Assembly: GCA_020912385.1 (NCBI GenBank)
Contig: CP087209.1
Span: 2,480,001 to 2,544,000, forward strand
Source of the DNA: Neofusicoccum parvum
Taxonomy: Eukaryota; Ascomycota; Dothideomycetes; Botryosphaeriales; Botryosphaeriaceae
Length of the DNA stretch: 64,000 nucleotides
Direction: 5' to 3'
Below the pieces are notes generated by a model that made no database searches, was not told where the DNA came from, and saw only the letters and a list, made by a program, of their open reading frames with translations. The stretch's first letter is position 1; each line of letters starts with the position of its first letter. Made by a program: the position numbers and the translations under genes. Positions 21,557 to 38,268 of this stretch are shown here, in pieces.

Positions 21557-24273
21557 TTAAATGATGTTCGCAATACTGATTCTGCTCGTTCCGCCCGCGC
21601 TTGCCGAACTACCCGAGCTGCCCGGTGGCGGCCCTGCTCCACCTCCTGCTTCTGCCCCTGGCGCGGGACCAGCCAGGCTACCGGCTTCCGGGCCCAGCTG
21701 AACTCTTTTGCCCGCATTGTGCGGGCTGGGCTGGTAGAATGCTGGCTGCTGCATCTGCGTGTGCGCTTGCGCCTGTCTGGACCGTTGCTCCTCCAGCAGC
21801 GTCGCTATCTGCCGCTCGACGCGCTCCCAACCGCCCCACTCGCGCGATTCCTTATCTGTGAGCATCGAGTTCATGCGGGGCGCAGGGTACCGTTCGTCGT
21901 CCTCTTGCATTGGCTCGCCGTTCTCGCTGCCGCCGCTGGAGTTGCGTGCTTTGGCAGGATCCTTGGCAGCGGCGTTCATGGGATTTTGCGGTTGAGTCGC
22001 CGGCGGCGTGTTGAGCTTGATGCCCGTCTCGCTGCCTGCCCAAACCCAACTGTTCTCCGTGCATCCCTGCAAGTCGCCGCTCACGTACGCCAGCATCTCC
22101 TCGTCCATCTCGAGCATGTTCTGCGATCCGTTTCCGCTCTGTATGCGCTCCGTGAGCCGGTCCAAGAAGAAGGCTAGATTGCGTCCGCACGCCGTGTTGA
22201 CTTTTCTCAGCGATCCAATGGCCGCGCTGACGCGCACGCATGTCAGCGCCGAGCTGTAGTCTGCACGGAAGCACAGGATCAACGTGCATCGCCAGAGATG
22301 GGTGCACAACATGTGCTTCGCGGATGCCAGGATGCGTGCCTGCCAGCTGTCGCCACGGAAGCTCGGCTCGCCGGGGGCGTCGTGGAAGGCCGGCGGCGAA
22401 AGCATGCTGCGCGAAATGTACTTGGCTGTGTCCTGTGCGACTGCCAGGCAGCGGTTGAGTGCATCTACGCGCTCTGCGGGGTGGCACGCGGATGACAGGT
22501 TATGCCGCGACAAATGGAAGCGCGTGAAATGCAGCACAAGGACAGACGTTAGAAGCCCTGGATCCACGTAGCTGTCGGTCATGAGCTGGTGCGTGTCTGG
22601 GAACGAAGACATTATAGCACGAAAGTACTCCTCGAATGTTTGTAGTGTGCCATGTGCGACGGTCCTCGACTTAAGCGTCCTCTTGAGCTGAGAGACATAG
22701 CGCATGACTGGAATGGCCGTGGTGAGCGCGCTCATGCTTGAATGACCCGGTGGCGGCCGTGAGATTCCGTGAGGCTGGATGTAGCTGTCGTCGACTGCAG
22801 AAGGCCAGGGAACTTCGCAATCCTCGTCGTCAATGAGGACCGGCCTGCCGACCTCAAGCGAGAGGAGTCTAGGAGGGATTAGCCACGTTTAAAAGCCATA
22901 CCGCAACGAAAAGTCTCACCTGTCCCACGAATAGATCGTCCACCAGACCCGTCTGCGCACTTCTCCCTCGACTACAGGCCACGGCCCGGTCTCACAATGC
23001 AATCCTAGATCCTGAGCGATCCTGACAGCTGAACCAAGCCACACCCATCCTGCCGACTTCAGGTTCATTTCCGTGAGAAAAAAACTGACTAGGAGCGTAG
23101 TCCTGGCCGCGTCAACGGTGAGATCATCCGTCCAGGTGTTGATGCTGCGCGCTGCGATCTCCATGAATGTTTTGCCCTCCACATCGGGTGTTGGCGATCC
23201 TGAAGACGAGTCGGTCGTATGGAGGGATCCGCAGGCCAGTACCGCGAAGAAGAACGACACCCAGGTTTGAGGTGCTCCTTCAAACGATCCGACCACATAC
23301 ATCTTCTCGACTTCCGCCTGGAAGGTGGGCCAGTGGACTACCGGCGCAAAAAGATGGTGGGACGCATGGTACTGGGACAACAGTCGGTCGGTGATGTGTC
23401 TTTGGGGAAGCGCCAAGCTTGACGAAGGATAAGATGCCTGCGGAGCATTGTGTCGATACGGCGGAGGAGCCTTGAAGATGCCACGACTGTAGATGCGTAT
23501 ATTCTTCCGAACGTGGTCGAAGTTCCCCATCGGAGGAGGGCCGTGCTTGCGTTCTGAGCTAGGGACTATGTCGGGCAGATTCAACTTAGGAACGTCAACC
23601 GACGGCTTGTCAACGTCCATCGCACCACCGTGCTGGAGCATGGAGCGGAGTTGGGAGATCTGGTGTTTTGCTTCCGCCAGCTGGCTTTGTAGGTCCTGAA
23701 CCTGCTTGATCGAGGACATCCGGCGGTTGGTTTCCTACGCTTCGGTTAACGCAAAAACAGAGGATTCGGTGTGGGGAAGCATGCCTTTGTGAACTGGCAT
23801 CTCACGCTCCTGCTGGAGCACTCTGAGCAGCTGGAGGTCTCGGTGGCGTCGCATTTGACTTTGCGTTCCCGGCAGGCATCGCAGGACGGGTCTTTTCTGC
23901 GTTGGCGGTACGCTCTCTTGGTCGCAGACAGGCTTCCGGAGATGTGTGTGGGTGAAATTCCCGAGGCTGACATGGTGGTGTCCGGCAGCTGTTCGTGAAT
24001 GCTGCCTGGGAGGCTTCCGGCAGCGGTGCTGGGCGAAGTTGACGAGTTGCCATAGGAGTAGGTGTACGGAGTTGAGCTGTAGCTTCCGGGGGACCGCGCT
24101 ATCGTTTGGGGAGGGAGGGAGGGGGTTTGAAGGCCATGGGGGCGAGCTGAGGCGCTCAGGTTGAAGAGGCTCGAGGCTGGGGGAATGACGGTCTGGGGGG
24201 ACGCGTTGGAGGCGATGGAGGATTCATGACTAGGGATAGTGTGAGATTGCTGGCGTGTGTACGGGTTGTCCAT
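21557..24273 (-). CDS. Zn(II)2Cys6 fungal-specific transcription factor
   Basis: Exons 24273-23785, 23734-22920 and 22868-21557 encode 871 residues. Residues 131-159 are the binuclear zinc cluster with spacing C-x2-C-x6-C-x7-C-x2-C-x6-C (CDACRERKVKC...CSECSSRSVRC), a DNA-binding domain. A coiled-coil dimerisation stretch follows (SSIKQVQDLQSQLAEAKHQI). The fungal_trans middle homology region includes HLFAPVVHWPTF, AARSINTW, SAVRIAQDLGLH and VWWTIYSWDRLLSLEVGRP. The C-terminus is Gly/Pro/Ser-rich. Intron 1 (23784-23735, 50 nt) uses a GC donor, AAG|gcatgc, with acceptor gcgtag. The join yields FTK-ETNRRMSS, a conserved context in such regulators, so the GC-AG intron is preferred over truncation. 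Intron 2 is 22919-22869. The target pathway is unknown. Confidence 0.93.
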
Positions 24274-28735
<4,462 letters not shown>

Positions 28736-31279
28736 GCATGAGCATTCGTTTGACGAGGCAAAGATGTGTGATGTACAGAAAAAGTTTTGGTCATTACTCA
28801 GGCGAAACTGGTAAATAGATTTGCGATACCAAATAGACTTGTGATTGCTGTTGTACTGTGAATCCCCTACGATTGTGTGCTGAAAAGCTTGTGCGATTGC
28901 AGAAACTTCTGTGTATGTGCACACAAAAGCTAAGTGTAGAGCACAGTTGATACGGCATCTATGCGGCGGTTCAGACTTTCAAGGCAGTGCACTCCCGCAG
29001 TTTTCCGTCAGTTCCCGTCAGGATGTCGACTGATGAAACGTGGGAGGGTTTGATGGTTTAATTCAATCGGTTGCAGCTCGGCGAAGAGTTGGGAAACAAC
29101 GTCCGTGAATACGAACTTGCTGAGAGGGAACGGGAATAGGCTGAGCTGCGGGCAGGATCTGAGCGTGACGGTACGAGGGCCGCTGAGCTGAGATCAGAGA
29201 ATTTGCGGCTGAGAGAGCGGATCGATGAGCTTACTGAAGGGCGGGACAGAGTGGTAGAAAACGCTGCCAGGGTGAGCGTGAGATGTCAGAAGCTGAAGTG
29301 ACGCCTCAGAGACATGACCGTAAGGAACTTGATTGCTCACATCGCATGAGCTATCAACAGACTCCAGAGCGTACCGTAGACCGAACACGACTGACCCAAC
29401 CCTCCCTCTTCATAGGCTGAGGATGCTCCTAGGCCGGTCAGATGACGCGGCGAGTTGGGTAGAGTCTGGACATGCTGCAATAGCGAATAGCTGTCGGGCA
29501 GATAGCACGCAGCCTCACTCTTGCAGCAGGAGCGAGGTTACGTTATCTACCTGTATTCGCCGGCTTCTCGAATTACACTCTCGAACAGCTCAACGTGTGC
29601 GCTTCCTACGTCATCCACCTTGCTCTTTCCTTTCTGCGACCACTCGCCCAAAACGACCTAGCGTAGATACTCCTTCCTCTCTCAATCAAACACTCTTGAG
29701 TGCTTGTCTTCACTCGCTTCCACTTGGTCTGCTGCCGCTCCGTCACTCGCGACGGGCATGCAACCCTCCTCACTAGGAGGGAGGGCCACCATCTTCTCCG
29801 AACATCTTCACCCGCAATCCGCCACATCCACCCCTGCACGCTAAATCACAGCGACAGCTGCAGACACAGCCTCTAGCGGCCTACCTCCCGTCCGCGCTGC
29901 CACCGCCACCACCGTCACAGCCCAGCAGCCTCCGCCTCACCCATCCCCTCGCGACAAGCCTTCCAAGCCTTGGGACCAAGCGACCCCACCCAGGAACTCC
30001 GGTCAAACCTCCTCACGCCGCACTCACGCAAACAAACAACCGAAAACAACCCCTCTCATCTCATCATCCAGAGTACAGACCACCCTCGTCCACGATATTA
30101 GCGTCTGGGGGCACGCAACCGACCCAAACCCTTGGCTGGTACCTTTTTCCTGTAAGACCTCTGTCGCAGAACACGTCTTCCCACACCTCTTGCCAGCATT
30201 TTTGTTCAAGGAAATCTGCTTTCGGGGTGTTGGTTGAAAGCAGGCCAGGGGCACGGGGTTGGCGTGGAGGGAGTGTTGCGAGGTAGAGAGCGGGTACCGG
30301 TCTAGGTCGACACTGCCATTGAGTAGGCCGCATGCGGCTACGCGGGGCATCCTGAGAATACTTGCGGTGAAGGGCGGCTCAAGGGACAAGCGATCTGCGG
30401 AAACCCGATCTGTCTGGTCGGAGATATATTCACGATGTCATTTGGGACAAGTAGCTTAAATTGACGAACTATGCTAATCAATTTTGAGTGTTCACTACAA
30501 GTACATTCGGAACGCAAATATGCAGTGAATGAAATACTAAATTTATCCGGATGAATGTTTTAGCTGCACATCCGTAGTCTTGTTCCAATACTTCCCAAGC
30601 TAATCTCGTATCATTTCAGACAAACTTTGCCACTTAGGAAAGCAGCCATCAACAGCATTTCCATGTGATATGAGAGCTCCCTAGTGATCGCGGCAAGTGT
30701 TCATGATCCTTGCAAAATGTATCAGCACATCATGTCCCGCCCCGACTAGATCTTCTTCATCCACTCGATATCACTTCGCTTCATTTACTCCCAGCATTCG
30801 ATTGACACACGGCTTCAACCACCGTGTTTTGTGCTCTATGTTCACCTCTCATACTGATATTCACTTTTGTCGCTAAAATACTCAACGAATTAAAAAGCGA
30901 GCAGCTAGTTCCGCTCACTATACACATTACAACCAGTCCCAGCCAGCTCTTCCTGGGAGGACAAAAAAGACAACACATAACCGGAAGCTTGATACGCGGC
31001 ACAGGCAGTGGAGATGAAACATATACATATCGCTTTCTTTTTGGAAACGCGCTGAACTGAAAAGCCCATCCCATCATCCATATCCCATGCACGCAAGCGG
31101 AACTTACTCAACAAAGCTGCCACAGATCCGCCTGCTCCGCAGCCTTCTCTCCTCTCTGTCTCTGTACATTTTCCATCCAGTTGCCATTTGCGTTTCCAAC
31201 ATCTCAACCAACAGCCGGAAACCAGTCCGGCTCGCCGTTCCTTCCCCCAACATCCTCCCCATTTCCTCCTGCCGCCTTC
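28736..31279. other. Convergent 2.5-kb spacer, heterogeneous composition
   Basis: Lies between the 3' ends of adenine deaminase (+) and CPS1 (-). It contains a broken coiled-coil frame (29062-29301), a CT-rich stretch (about 29.35-30.05 kb), an ATG-less 130-codon open frame (29845-30234) and an AT-richer stretch (30.46-31.1 kb). The mosaic suggests decayed inserted DNA, but no family was recognised. Confidence 0.5.
29062..29301 (+). pseudogene. Short coiled-coil coding remnant with in-frame stop
   Basis: 79 codons with strong heptad character (ELAERERE, AAELRSENLRLRERIDELTE) are interrupted by TAG at 29137-29139. There is no start codon, and the frame closes with TGA at 29299. The charged Glu/Arg/Leu pattern is unlike the surrounding noise, suggesting a decayed gene piece. 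The origin is unknown, and a chance frame remains possible. Confidence 0.3.
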
Positions 31280-34200
31280 TCAACCCCTCAGGTTCATGTG
31301 CATCAACGCCTCCTGCGGCCAATCCTCCTCGCTGCTCTCGACGCTGTTCCTATTCGCGACCCGCAGCCCGCCGCCGCCGTTGCCGCCGCCTAGCATCCCG
31401 CTGTCCTTATCGATGTCTTCGGGTAGGTTCAGGAACGGCTTGCTGGCGTAGCTGGGCTGCGGGGCGTGCTCGCCGCTGTCCTCGCTCTGCCTGTGGTACG
31501 ACTGGTACGCTTGGCCCTGCCATTGTTGTTCTTGCTGTTGGTCGATGGGCGTGCCGTTGCCGTTGCCGCTCAGGCTCTGCCGCCTGCTCTGCTGGATCGA
31601 GTTCTGCCCGCTATTGGTGTAACTGCCGTTGTCGAAGACTCCGGCCATGTCGACGGGCGAGTAGTCGAGCGCAGAGCCGCCCGATGGTCCTTGTGGGGCC
31701 TGGAGGTGCGGGTAGGCGCGCTGGTGGTGCTCCGCCGTGGGTGTGCGCGCGTCTTCTCCGCCGAATGGGTCGCCTATGTGGCCCTCGGGCGTGGGGACCT
31801 CTTGTATGGGGAGGCCATAACCGCCTTGTTGCTGCTGGTGCTGAATCTGCAGCGGGGTTGGCAAGTTCGGGTCAGGCAAGGCCGAAGCGGACGTAACCTT
31901 GCGCAGGCTACTTGGGCGCTTGATGATACCGCCACCCATCTGCTGCTGCTGCTGCATCATGCTCATGTGGCGGCCGCCAGGACCGCCGTTCTCCTCGGCG
32001 ACCTCGGTGAGTTGGCTATCAGCGCCGTCGGGGTCACGGATGCTGAACTGCGCGATGGTGCGCATCTTGCGTGTTACCCATGTCGCTAGGATCTTGCCGC
32101 GCTGCTTCTCGCCCAGTCTCGAACGCGGGAAGTCACCCTTGGACACGAACGCGACGATGTCCGTTACAACGTGGTGCTCATTGAGCACAGCGTTGACAAT
32201 GACTGGAACCATCGATGCCAGGAAATTCTTACGGAAGATCTCCACAAGGATGACGATCATGCCGCCTGCTTGGAAGACCGCGCTGTTGGATCGATTAGCT
32301 TAGAGTTTTGTAGAACAGAGATCTGTCGCGACACTTACCAGCCTCCCGAGACGATGTTGCGGTGGCATCGCTCCACTGAATACTCAATATCCATAGGGAA
32401 GTGGCTCAATCCGTTGACCTCAAAGGTCTCGCCAATGCTGCCCAACACGAAGAGGCATTGCATGTCGACCATGGTGCCTCCCGGGCCAATGGGCCTGGCA
32501 ACGTTGTGCAAGAAGCCCAAGTCGCCAGTGCGCATGTACCTGACATTCGGGTCGCCATCAACGGTTCGACCGTTGAACCTCTCGGCATCGAAGATGTCCT
32601 TCGAGCCGTAGAAGCTGTGAGCATTCGCTTCTGATTGCACCCAAATCTCTCCATATTCTCCGTTTAGGCAGAGACGGTTGGTTTCAGGGTTGACGATGGA
32701 AATTTGAGTGCTGACGGGCACCATGCCGGAATCCTGAAGGAGCAGGCTGAAGGGCTCGGTATCCGGATCGACGGGGACAACCAGACCACGACGGAGAGCG
32801 TTCATATCGAGCCACAATTCAACAGGCTCGATGCACATGTATGATCGAGATGCAACCATTGGGTTCAACACGTGCGAATAGATGGTGTTTATAGCGGTCC
32901 GCTCAAGTCCGGCAGCAGCGAAATGAAGTCGCACCTTCTGGTCTGCAAGTCTGTCAGAAAACGGTAATTCAACAAGGCGAAATAGCACCAATGACTTACA
33001 AACATCCACGCGTGGTCTCCCGTCAGTAGAGATCATGAGATTCTTCAGCTCATGTAACGCAGTACTCTTGCCAGCACCATGTCCCATAGCAAAGTCAAGC
33101 ATTTGACTCGTTGCGTACGTGTCCTTGATCTTGTATCTCGACAGAGTCTGGAAAAGGATGTTGGGATTCTGCGCGAAATCCACTGGGGAAACCAGATAGG
33201 TCGGGGCGGCTACAGATCATGTTAGCGACGCAAGTGCGGAGGACTAATAGTACATACCCAAGAAAATGCCCATCAAGCAAGTGTGGATGAAGCCCAAACC
33301 AATTGTACTCCTTACGCACCCAAGAACAGGCCGAGTGCTGGTCATTTGACATGTCTCCTTCTGCACCTTGCACAATGCCATAAGAGTGTCATGACCCAAC
33401 TGTATAGCCACTCTCCTCTGGTCAGGTGTCCAGTACGTCCAGATCAGAACCGGGTAGCCATTCTGGACCCACGCAGGCCTGATAGTTAGACCCAGCTCGC
33501 GACAGCCCTGCGATTGTTTGGATGGCTTCGAAGTGTTGTAAGTGTGTGGCATGTTGACCTTCAGTGCGCCAGCAGTTTGCTTGAGATGTTGCGAGACGGG
33601 CTTCTGCTTCAAGACATGGTCGACTTCATTATTAACGATGATGGCCTTGATCCGGTAATCGGCAACCATGTGAAGCAAGGCCGGTGCATCCTCTCCAAGG
33701 CGGTTCTGATCCAGGATTGGCATAGGAATGGCGATCACACCGAGGACAAAACAGGCGTGGATGGCGTAGACAAAGTCTTCCGAATGTGTGTACATGAGTA
33801 CCAGGTGGTCGCCGGGGATGACCTTGACCTTGTTCTTCAGGTATATGGCGACGGCTGCAACCTTCAAATCGAATTTGCGCCAGTTAATGCCCTTACCCTC
33901 TTTTCCTCTCCCGTCTATTGTGCAATAAGCCAGCTCTTCTGCTTGTCTAGAGACACGCCATTGCATGAGGTCGTGGATGTTGCTGAATTGGTTCAGAGGT
34001 GTCGATGTGCGGTCGTCGATGACAACCTCGCGGTAGTCGACTCCAGAGTACTGCTTGTCCTGCATTATGAGCATGTCTTGGCGTGAAGCGGTGGAGAGCG
34101 GAGACCAGATCCCGCCGGCAGGATCATCTCCGACAGGGAGATTCTGTACGGCCCTTTCGACACCGAATTTGACATGGACACAAGGTAGTTCTCCGCTGTC

Positions 34201-37200
34201 AAAAGCTTTTCGGCAAAGCATGTTGCCGATTTCCCTTCGCCCATTCTTCACCACCCTAGGGAGGGTATTCGGGGCAGTGATCATGACACAATAAGTACGG
34301 AGGTGATGTTCCTGGTAAAGAACGTCCATGACCCGTTCAGAGAGTGAATCCAAAAAGGCGATGTCCAGCTGGCGTGGTGGGCCCCCAGTCGTGGTGGGAG
34401 CTGTTGACGCAGACTGGGTTTCGATCAGAACAATGGGAAGGTACTCGTTGTTGACGTGAGAATCGAACGCAGAGCTGTGCTTCATTAGCAATGTTTAGCG
34501 CTGGATCTTGAATCTGACTTACCAGTCGTATATCTTCGGGACTGTCTTCATTATGCTCACAACGAGATGCTGCACGAAGAAATAGCGATGTTCCGCCTCT
34601 TGCACACCATGCTCGACCCATTCAACCCTCTGGCGAATTCTGTCTTCGTAAAGACCCAAAACGTAAATCTTGCCCTCTATTATGCAACCCAAAAGACCGG
34701 TGCGTAGAAATTCCGGCTCCACCAGGACAGGAGTAGGATTGCCCTCCATGAATCGGTACGGGCGGGCGTGGAAGATGCTCTCGGTATGCTTTGGTAGCGC
34801 CCAGAATCCACCCGACAGAGAAGGAGAATCTACCCAGATTTCGCCAATTTGGTAGGGAGAGCACAACAAGTTGGTCTCGGGATCGACGAGAGAAAGTGTT
34901 GCGTCAGGGATTGGATAGCCGAACGCTCCCACGCGAACTGTGCCGGGCTCGTTTGATCTCCTCTTGGCCTCTTCGCCCATGGCAAGGACAATGACTTCGT
35001 TGGTCTTCAAAGCTTCCTTATCGAGAAGAACCTCACTTAATTCAGCGCGGCTCCTCTGCTTGTTCGACTTCTTCGAAGTTGAGCCGCCACCACCAATCAA
35101 GCTGCTATAGCCGTTGGAAGTTGTTGACTCTAGAGCCTTATCTTTTTCGTCATCAGAATCGTCCATGTCAGCATCCATACTCAGAGGACAGCCCATTCTC
35201 TCTTCCCCACCGAGCCAGTCCCGGACTGAGATGATCATGCCACCATGTTCGGGCAAGCACAGAATAGGTGCCACCAACTCCCTTGCTCTTGGGTTCCGCA
35301 TAGGACGCAACCACCTGTCTGCTAGGACTTCGTGGAATTCGCAATCGATCGTCAGGGTGTCAATAAGACAAATCTTGACCGAGGCGAAATTTGGCTCCGT
35401 ATTCTTCTTGAAATTCCTGGTCGCCATGGGGTCCTGTTGGTAGTTGTATGCCGCTCGCTTCAAACCGGGGTAATCGGCCACCATGATGGTAGTTCTGTAC
35501 TTGGAAATGAGATGAGCGTAGAGACCCGGAGTCTCAACAGTTTTCGGTTCCATCCAGACAGTCGTGTGCCCTCCGTACACGGCATGGAGAACGCCCAAGA
35601 TCATGCCAGGACCGGAACGAGGGTCAAGGTAGCTCAAGATTACTTCCGCGCCGGTGTTTTTGGGTTGTTGGTTCTGAACAATGAAGTTTCCATTTCTGTC
35701 TCGGAGGTTAGGATTGAATGTGTCGCGCTTGTCTTTCTGTTCGCTGGTGTTGATCGAAGCAATGATGGCGCTGATGCAAGCCATCTGATGCATAATTGTG
35801 CGATGGCTCAGCACAACGCCTCGCAAATCTCCTGTTGGAGCGCGAGAAAATTCGATGTACGCGAGATCCGGAACCTGCAGTGGAGGCACTTCGTCCTTCT
35901 TTTTGGGGTGGTAACTGCCAAACTCATTCGTCTTCCACCATTCGACGCCAGTTGGCCATTTCTGACGCGAGTTGCTGATATCTCTTTGGAATGCCTTCAG
36001 GTTGTTGTCCGTGGTAAGGGCCAAGTGCGCCTGGGTAGTAGTGAGAAGCAGACTGAGTCTATTGTAGTCATCCACGCTATTCATTGGAACAGCCACAACG
36101 CCGGCAATGAAGCAACCCAAGAGCGCAATTGCAAAGTCGATGATCTCACTGTCCCGGTATACCAAGGCAACTCGATCTCCTCTGTAGAGATTGCTCTTGT
36201 CACGGATGACCTGGGCGACCTTCTCCGCTTTGCTGCATAGCTTTTCCCAGGTGATTGATGCGGTCTCTTTGCCCTTCGAGTCCAGAACCCAAAATGCGGC
36301 CTGCCTAGCATTCGTGCGTCCGCGGTGCCGCAAGACGGCACCAATATTGTCGAACTTGGACATGGGCACATTTCCGTTATGAGGGTCGTACACAGCGAAG
36401 GGAACCTCGCGTGGCTCCAGGGGCAATTGGCATTCAACCACCTGGGCCGAAGGGAGCTCGTGCTGGCCCAACATGGGTGGAGGAATGGCAGCAGTTGGCG
36501 AGAAAGCATCTCCGGACGAATAGCGGTTGGGGCCTCCATAGCTGTCTCGCGATGGGTCCTGCATTTGCGCGCCCGCAAAGTCCGAGAAATATCCTTGCTG
36601 CGAGTCGAGCATGGTGCTCAAGCGGCTGGTGCCCCCGGGCGACTGTTCGTTGTACGAGGGGTGGGTGGCAGGGTTGAACGCGAAGTCGGAGTTCATGAGG
36701 GTGCTCGATCGCGACGGATTGCCGTACATCTCCGGGGTCTGCGGCCGAGGGATGAACGTTTCGCTCCCGTACGAAGAGTGCCGCTGCATGGTTGAGTTCC
36801 TGACGCCGAGCTCTCTTTCCTGGAACCTGCCAACCGGCGTGGGCGGCGGGATCTGCTGCCCTTGGTCGCCACCCGGGTATCCACCGTTGTTTGGGTTGTA
36901 GGGGGATTGTGTCCGCTGCATGTCCTGCGGCGGCAGGTTGATGCTGGGAGGGTGGTAGGCGGCGAACGAGCTGGTTCGGGGGCTGTCATTATGCATGGAG
37001 AAGGCGCGGCTCGGGTCAAGGCTGGGAGCGCCCGATTGTATCGAGAATGTGCGGGGAGCATTGCTGTCGGCGGGACCCTTGCCAAAGTACTGCGACAGCA
37101 GGATGGTGCGGCGCTTCTCATACCTGCGCGGGAGATCAGCGAGCAGGCCGGCGCGGAGGGCTGCTATACATACCCCTTCTGCGTAATGTCTCCCTCCTGC

Positions 37201-37331
37201 TCGTCGCGCTACAGTCAGCCGTACATCCCGAGGTGGCGTTACTGGACACGCGCAATGGCGAGACGCACCTCTAATTCGCGATCGAGCTCCGCAAGGTGCA
37301 CCTGCAGCTCGGGATTCTGGTTCTCGGCCAT
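31280..37331 (-). CDS. CPS1: CPS1/DIP2-family double adenylate-forming protein
   Basis: Seven exons: 37331-37269, 37196-37174, 37123-34523, 34474-33258, 33209-33000, 32942-32339 and 32282-31280, encode 1906 residues. Residues 1-45 are a DMAP1-binding-type helix pair (ELQVHLAELDRELEEGDITQ, then KGYEKRRTILLSQYFG). Two AMP-binding/acyl-CoA-ligase-like modules follow: about residues 290-900 (ITWEKLCSKAEKVAQVI, YRGDRVALVY, VVAVPMN) and about 1055-1700 (VIPGDHLVLMYTHSEDF, VIAIPMP, EIWVQSEANAHSFYG, YMRTGDLGFLHN). This order defines Cochliobolus CPS1, yeast Cmr2 and animal DIP2. Known roles are plant-fungal virulence (CPS1) and acyl-lipid handling (DIP2). The phosphate-loop motif of module 1 is degenerate (EFSRAPTGDLRGVVLSH). 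Exon 2 is a 23-nt microexon. Every split codon rejoins. The C-terminal 180 residues are Gln/Gly-rich and low-complexity. Confidence 0.94.
31941..31955. repeat. CAG/CTG run in CPS1 C-terminus
   Basis: Five TGC units on the plus strand encode a glutamine run in the low-complexity C-terminus of CPS1. Confidence 0.85.
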
Positions 37332-38268
37332 GGTGGCATGCGTCACTCGGGCGCCTTGGTGGGGGAAGTCGTGCGAGCAGATGGCGCTCGCTGGGGCGCA
37401 TCTATGGGCGGCGCAGGGAGAGGGGCGGGCGCGTCAATCCGATCCGGCGCAGGAGGCGGGCGGGCGAGGCGTTGCATTCACGAAACAAACGCCAGTGGGC
37501 GCCCAGCAGAGGCAGAGGCAGCGCGAGGGTGTCGAGGACGGAGGCACGCAGGACCCTGAGAAGGCGGGTGGAAATGACGTCCAAGGCCCGCGAGGTGCGC
37601 GTGGACGGCTAGTGCGAAGTCTGAGCACCGGCGCCAGTGGCAGCGCGAGGTGAGCGAGATCTGATGGAGCAGCAGCTATCGCGCGCAGCTGTGGAGACGG
37701 GCGCGCTGGTACCTCACTAGAACATCAGGGGCGTTCTAGAAATAGAGCACCGTTTACGCTCGCGCGCCCCCAGCATCCCAACCGCGTCCCCTTGTCGCCC
37801 GCGCTTTGGTTGGTCTCGAGGCGCGACGAGGCTCTGGGACCTCTGCCTGGCGATTCCGCGCGGCCGCCGCCCGTTTGGGCCGCTGCACGTGACGGTGACG
37901 GCGACGGCGTCGGCGCTCGGTCTCGGGCGTTCCGGCCGCGCTGCCTTGCTGCCTTGCGGCCTTGCTGCCAGGCTGAGCTCGGGCGGCGCGCGGCCGGCTG
38001 CGGCTGTTCGGGCGGCGGCTGTGCGCTCCCAGCACCAGGTGCAGCGTGCATGCGTGCCCTGTGCGTCTCAACCTCGGCTTCGCAGCTAATGCGAATCACC
38101 GCAGTGCGCGCCCCGTCAGCCGCCAGCAGCTATCAACGCCCGTCATAGCTGGCGACGGAGCACCATGTGAAAGTTCGGCCGTATCGCCGTCCTCATATTC
38201 CACCTGTCCCTCCCACTGACCTCCCTTGGCCACCAACCGTGATCGCGTTGTCGCCGTGTCTGCCCAAA
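37332..38268. promoter_or_regulatory. Head-to-head promoter region of CPS1 (-) and the peroxisomal thioesterase (+)
   Basis: 937 bp between two opposing start codons, GC-rich, without a recognised gene. Both encoded proteins belong to acyl-CoA-type chemistry, so shared control is possible. No specific binding site could be named. Confidence 0.5.

Noticed and set aside
30541..30565. Shared 12-mer tttatccggatg with 48496-48507, each followed by ctgcacat
   Set aside because: Could hint at a dispersed repeat, but the flanks do not align by eye and a 12-base match between two spacers is not rare enough.
31280..37331. CPS1 as a nonribosomal peptide synthetase
   Set aside because: Two adenylation-like modules exist but no thiolation site or condensation domain is visible; the DMAP1-binding start fits DIP2/CPS1 instead.
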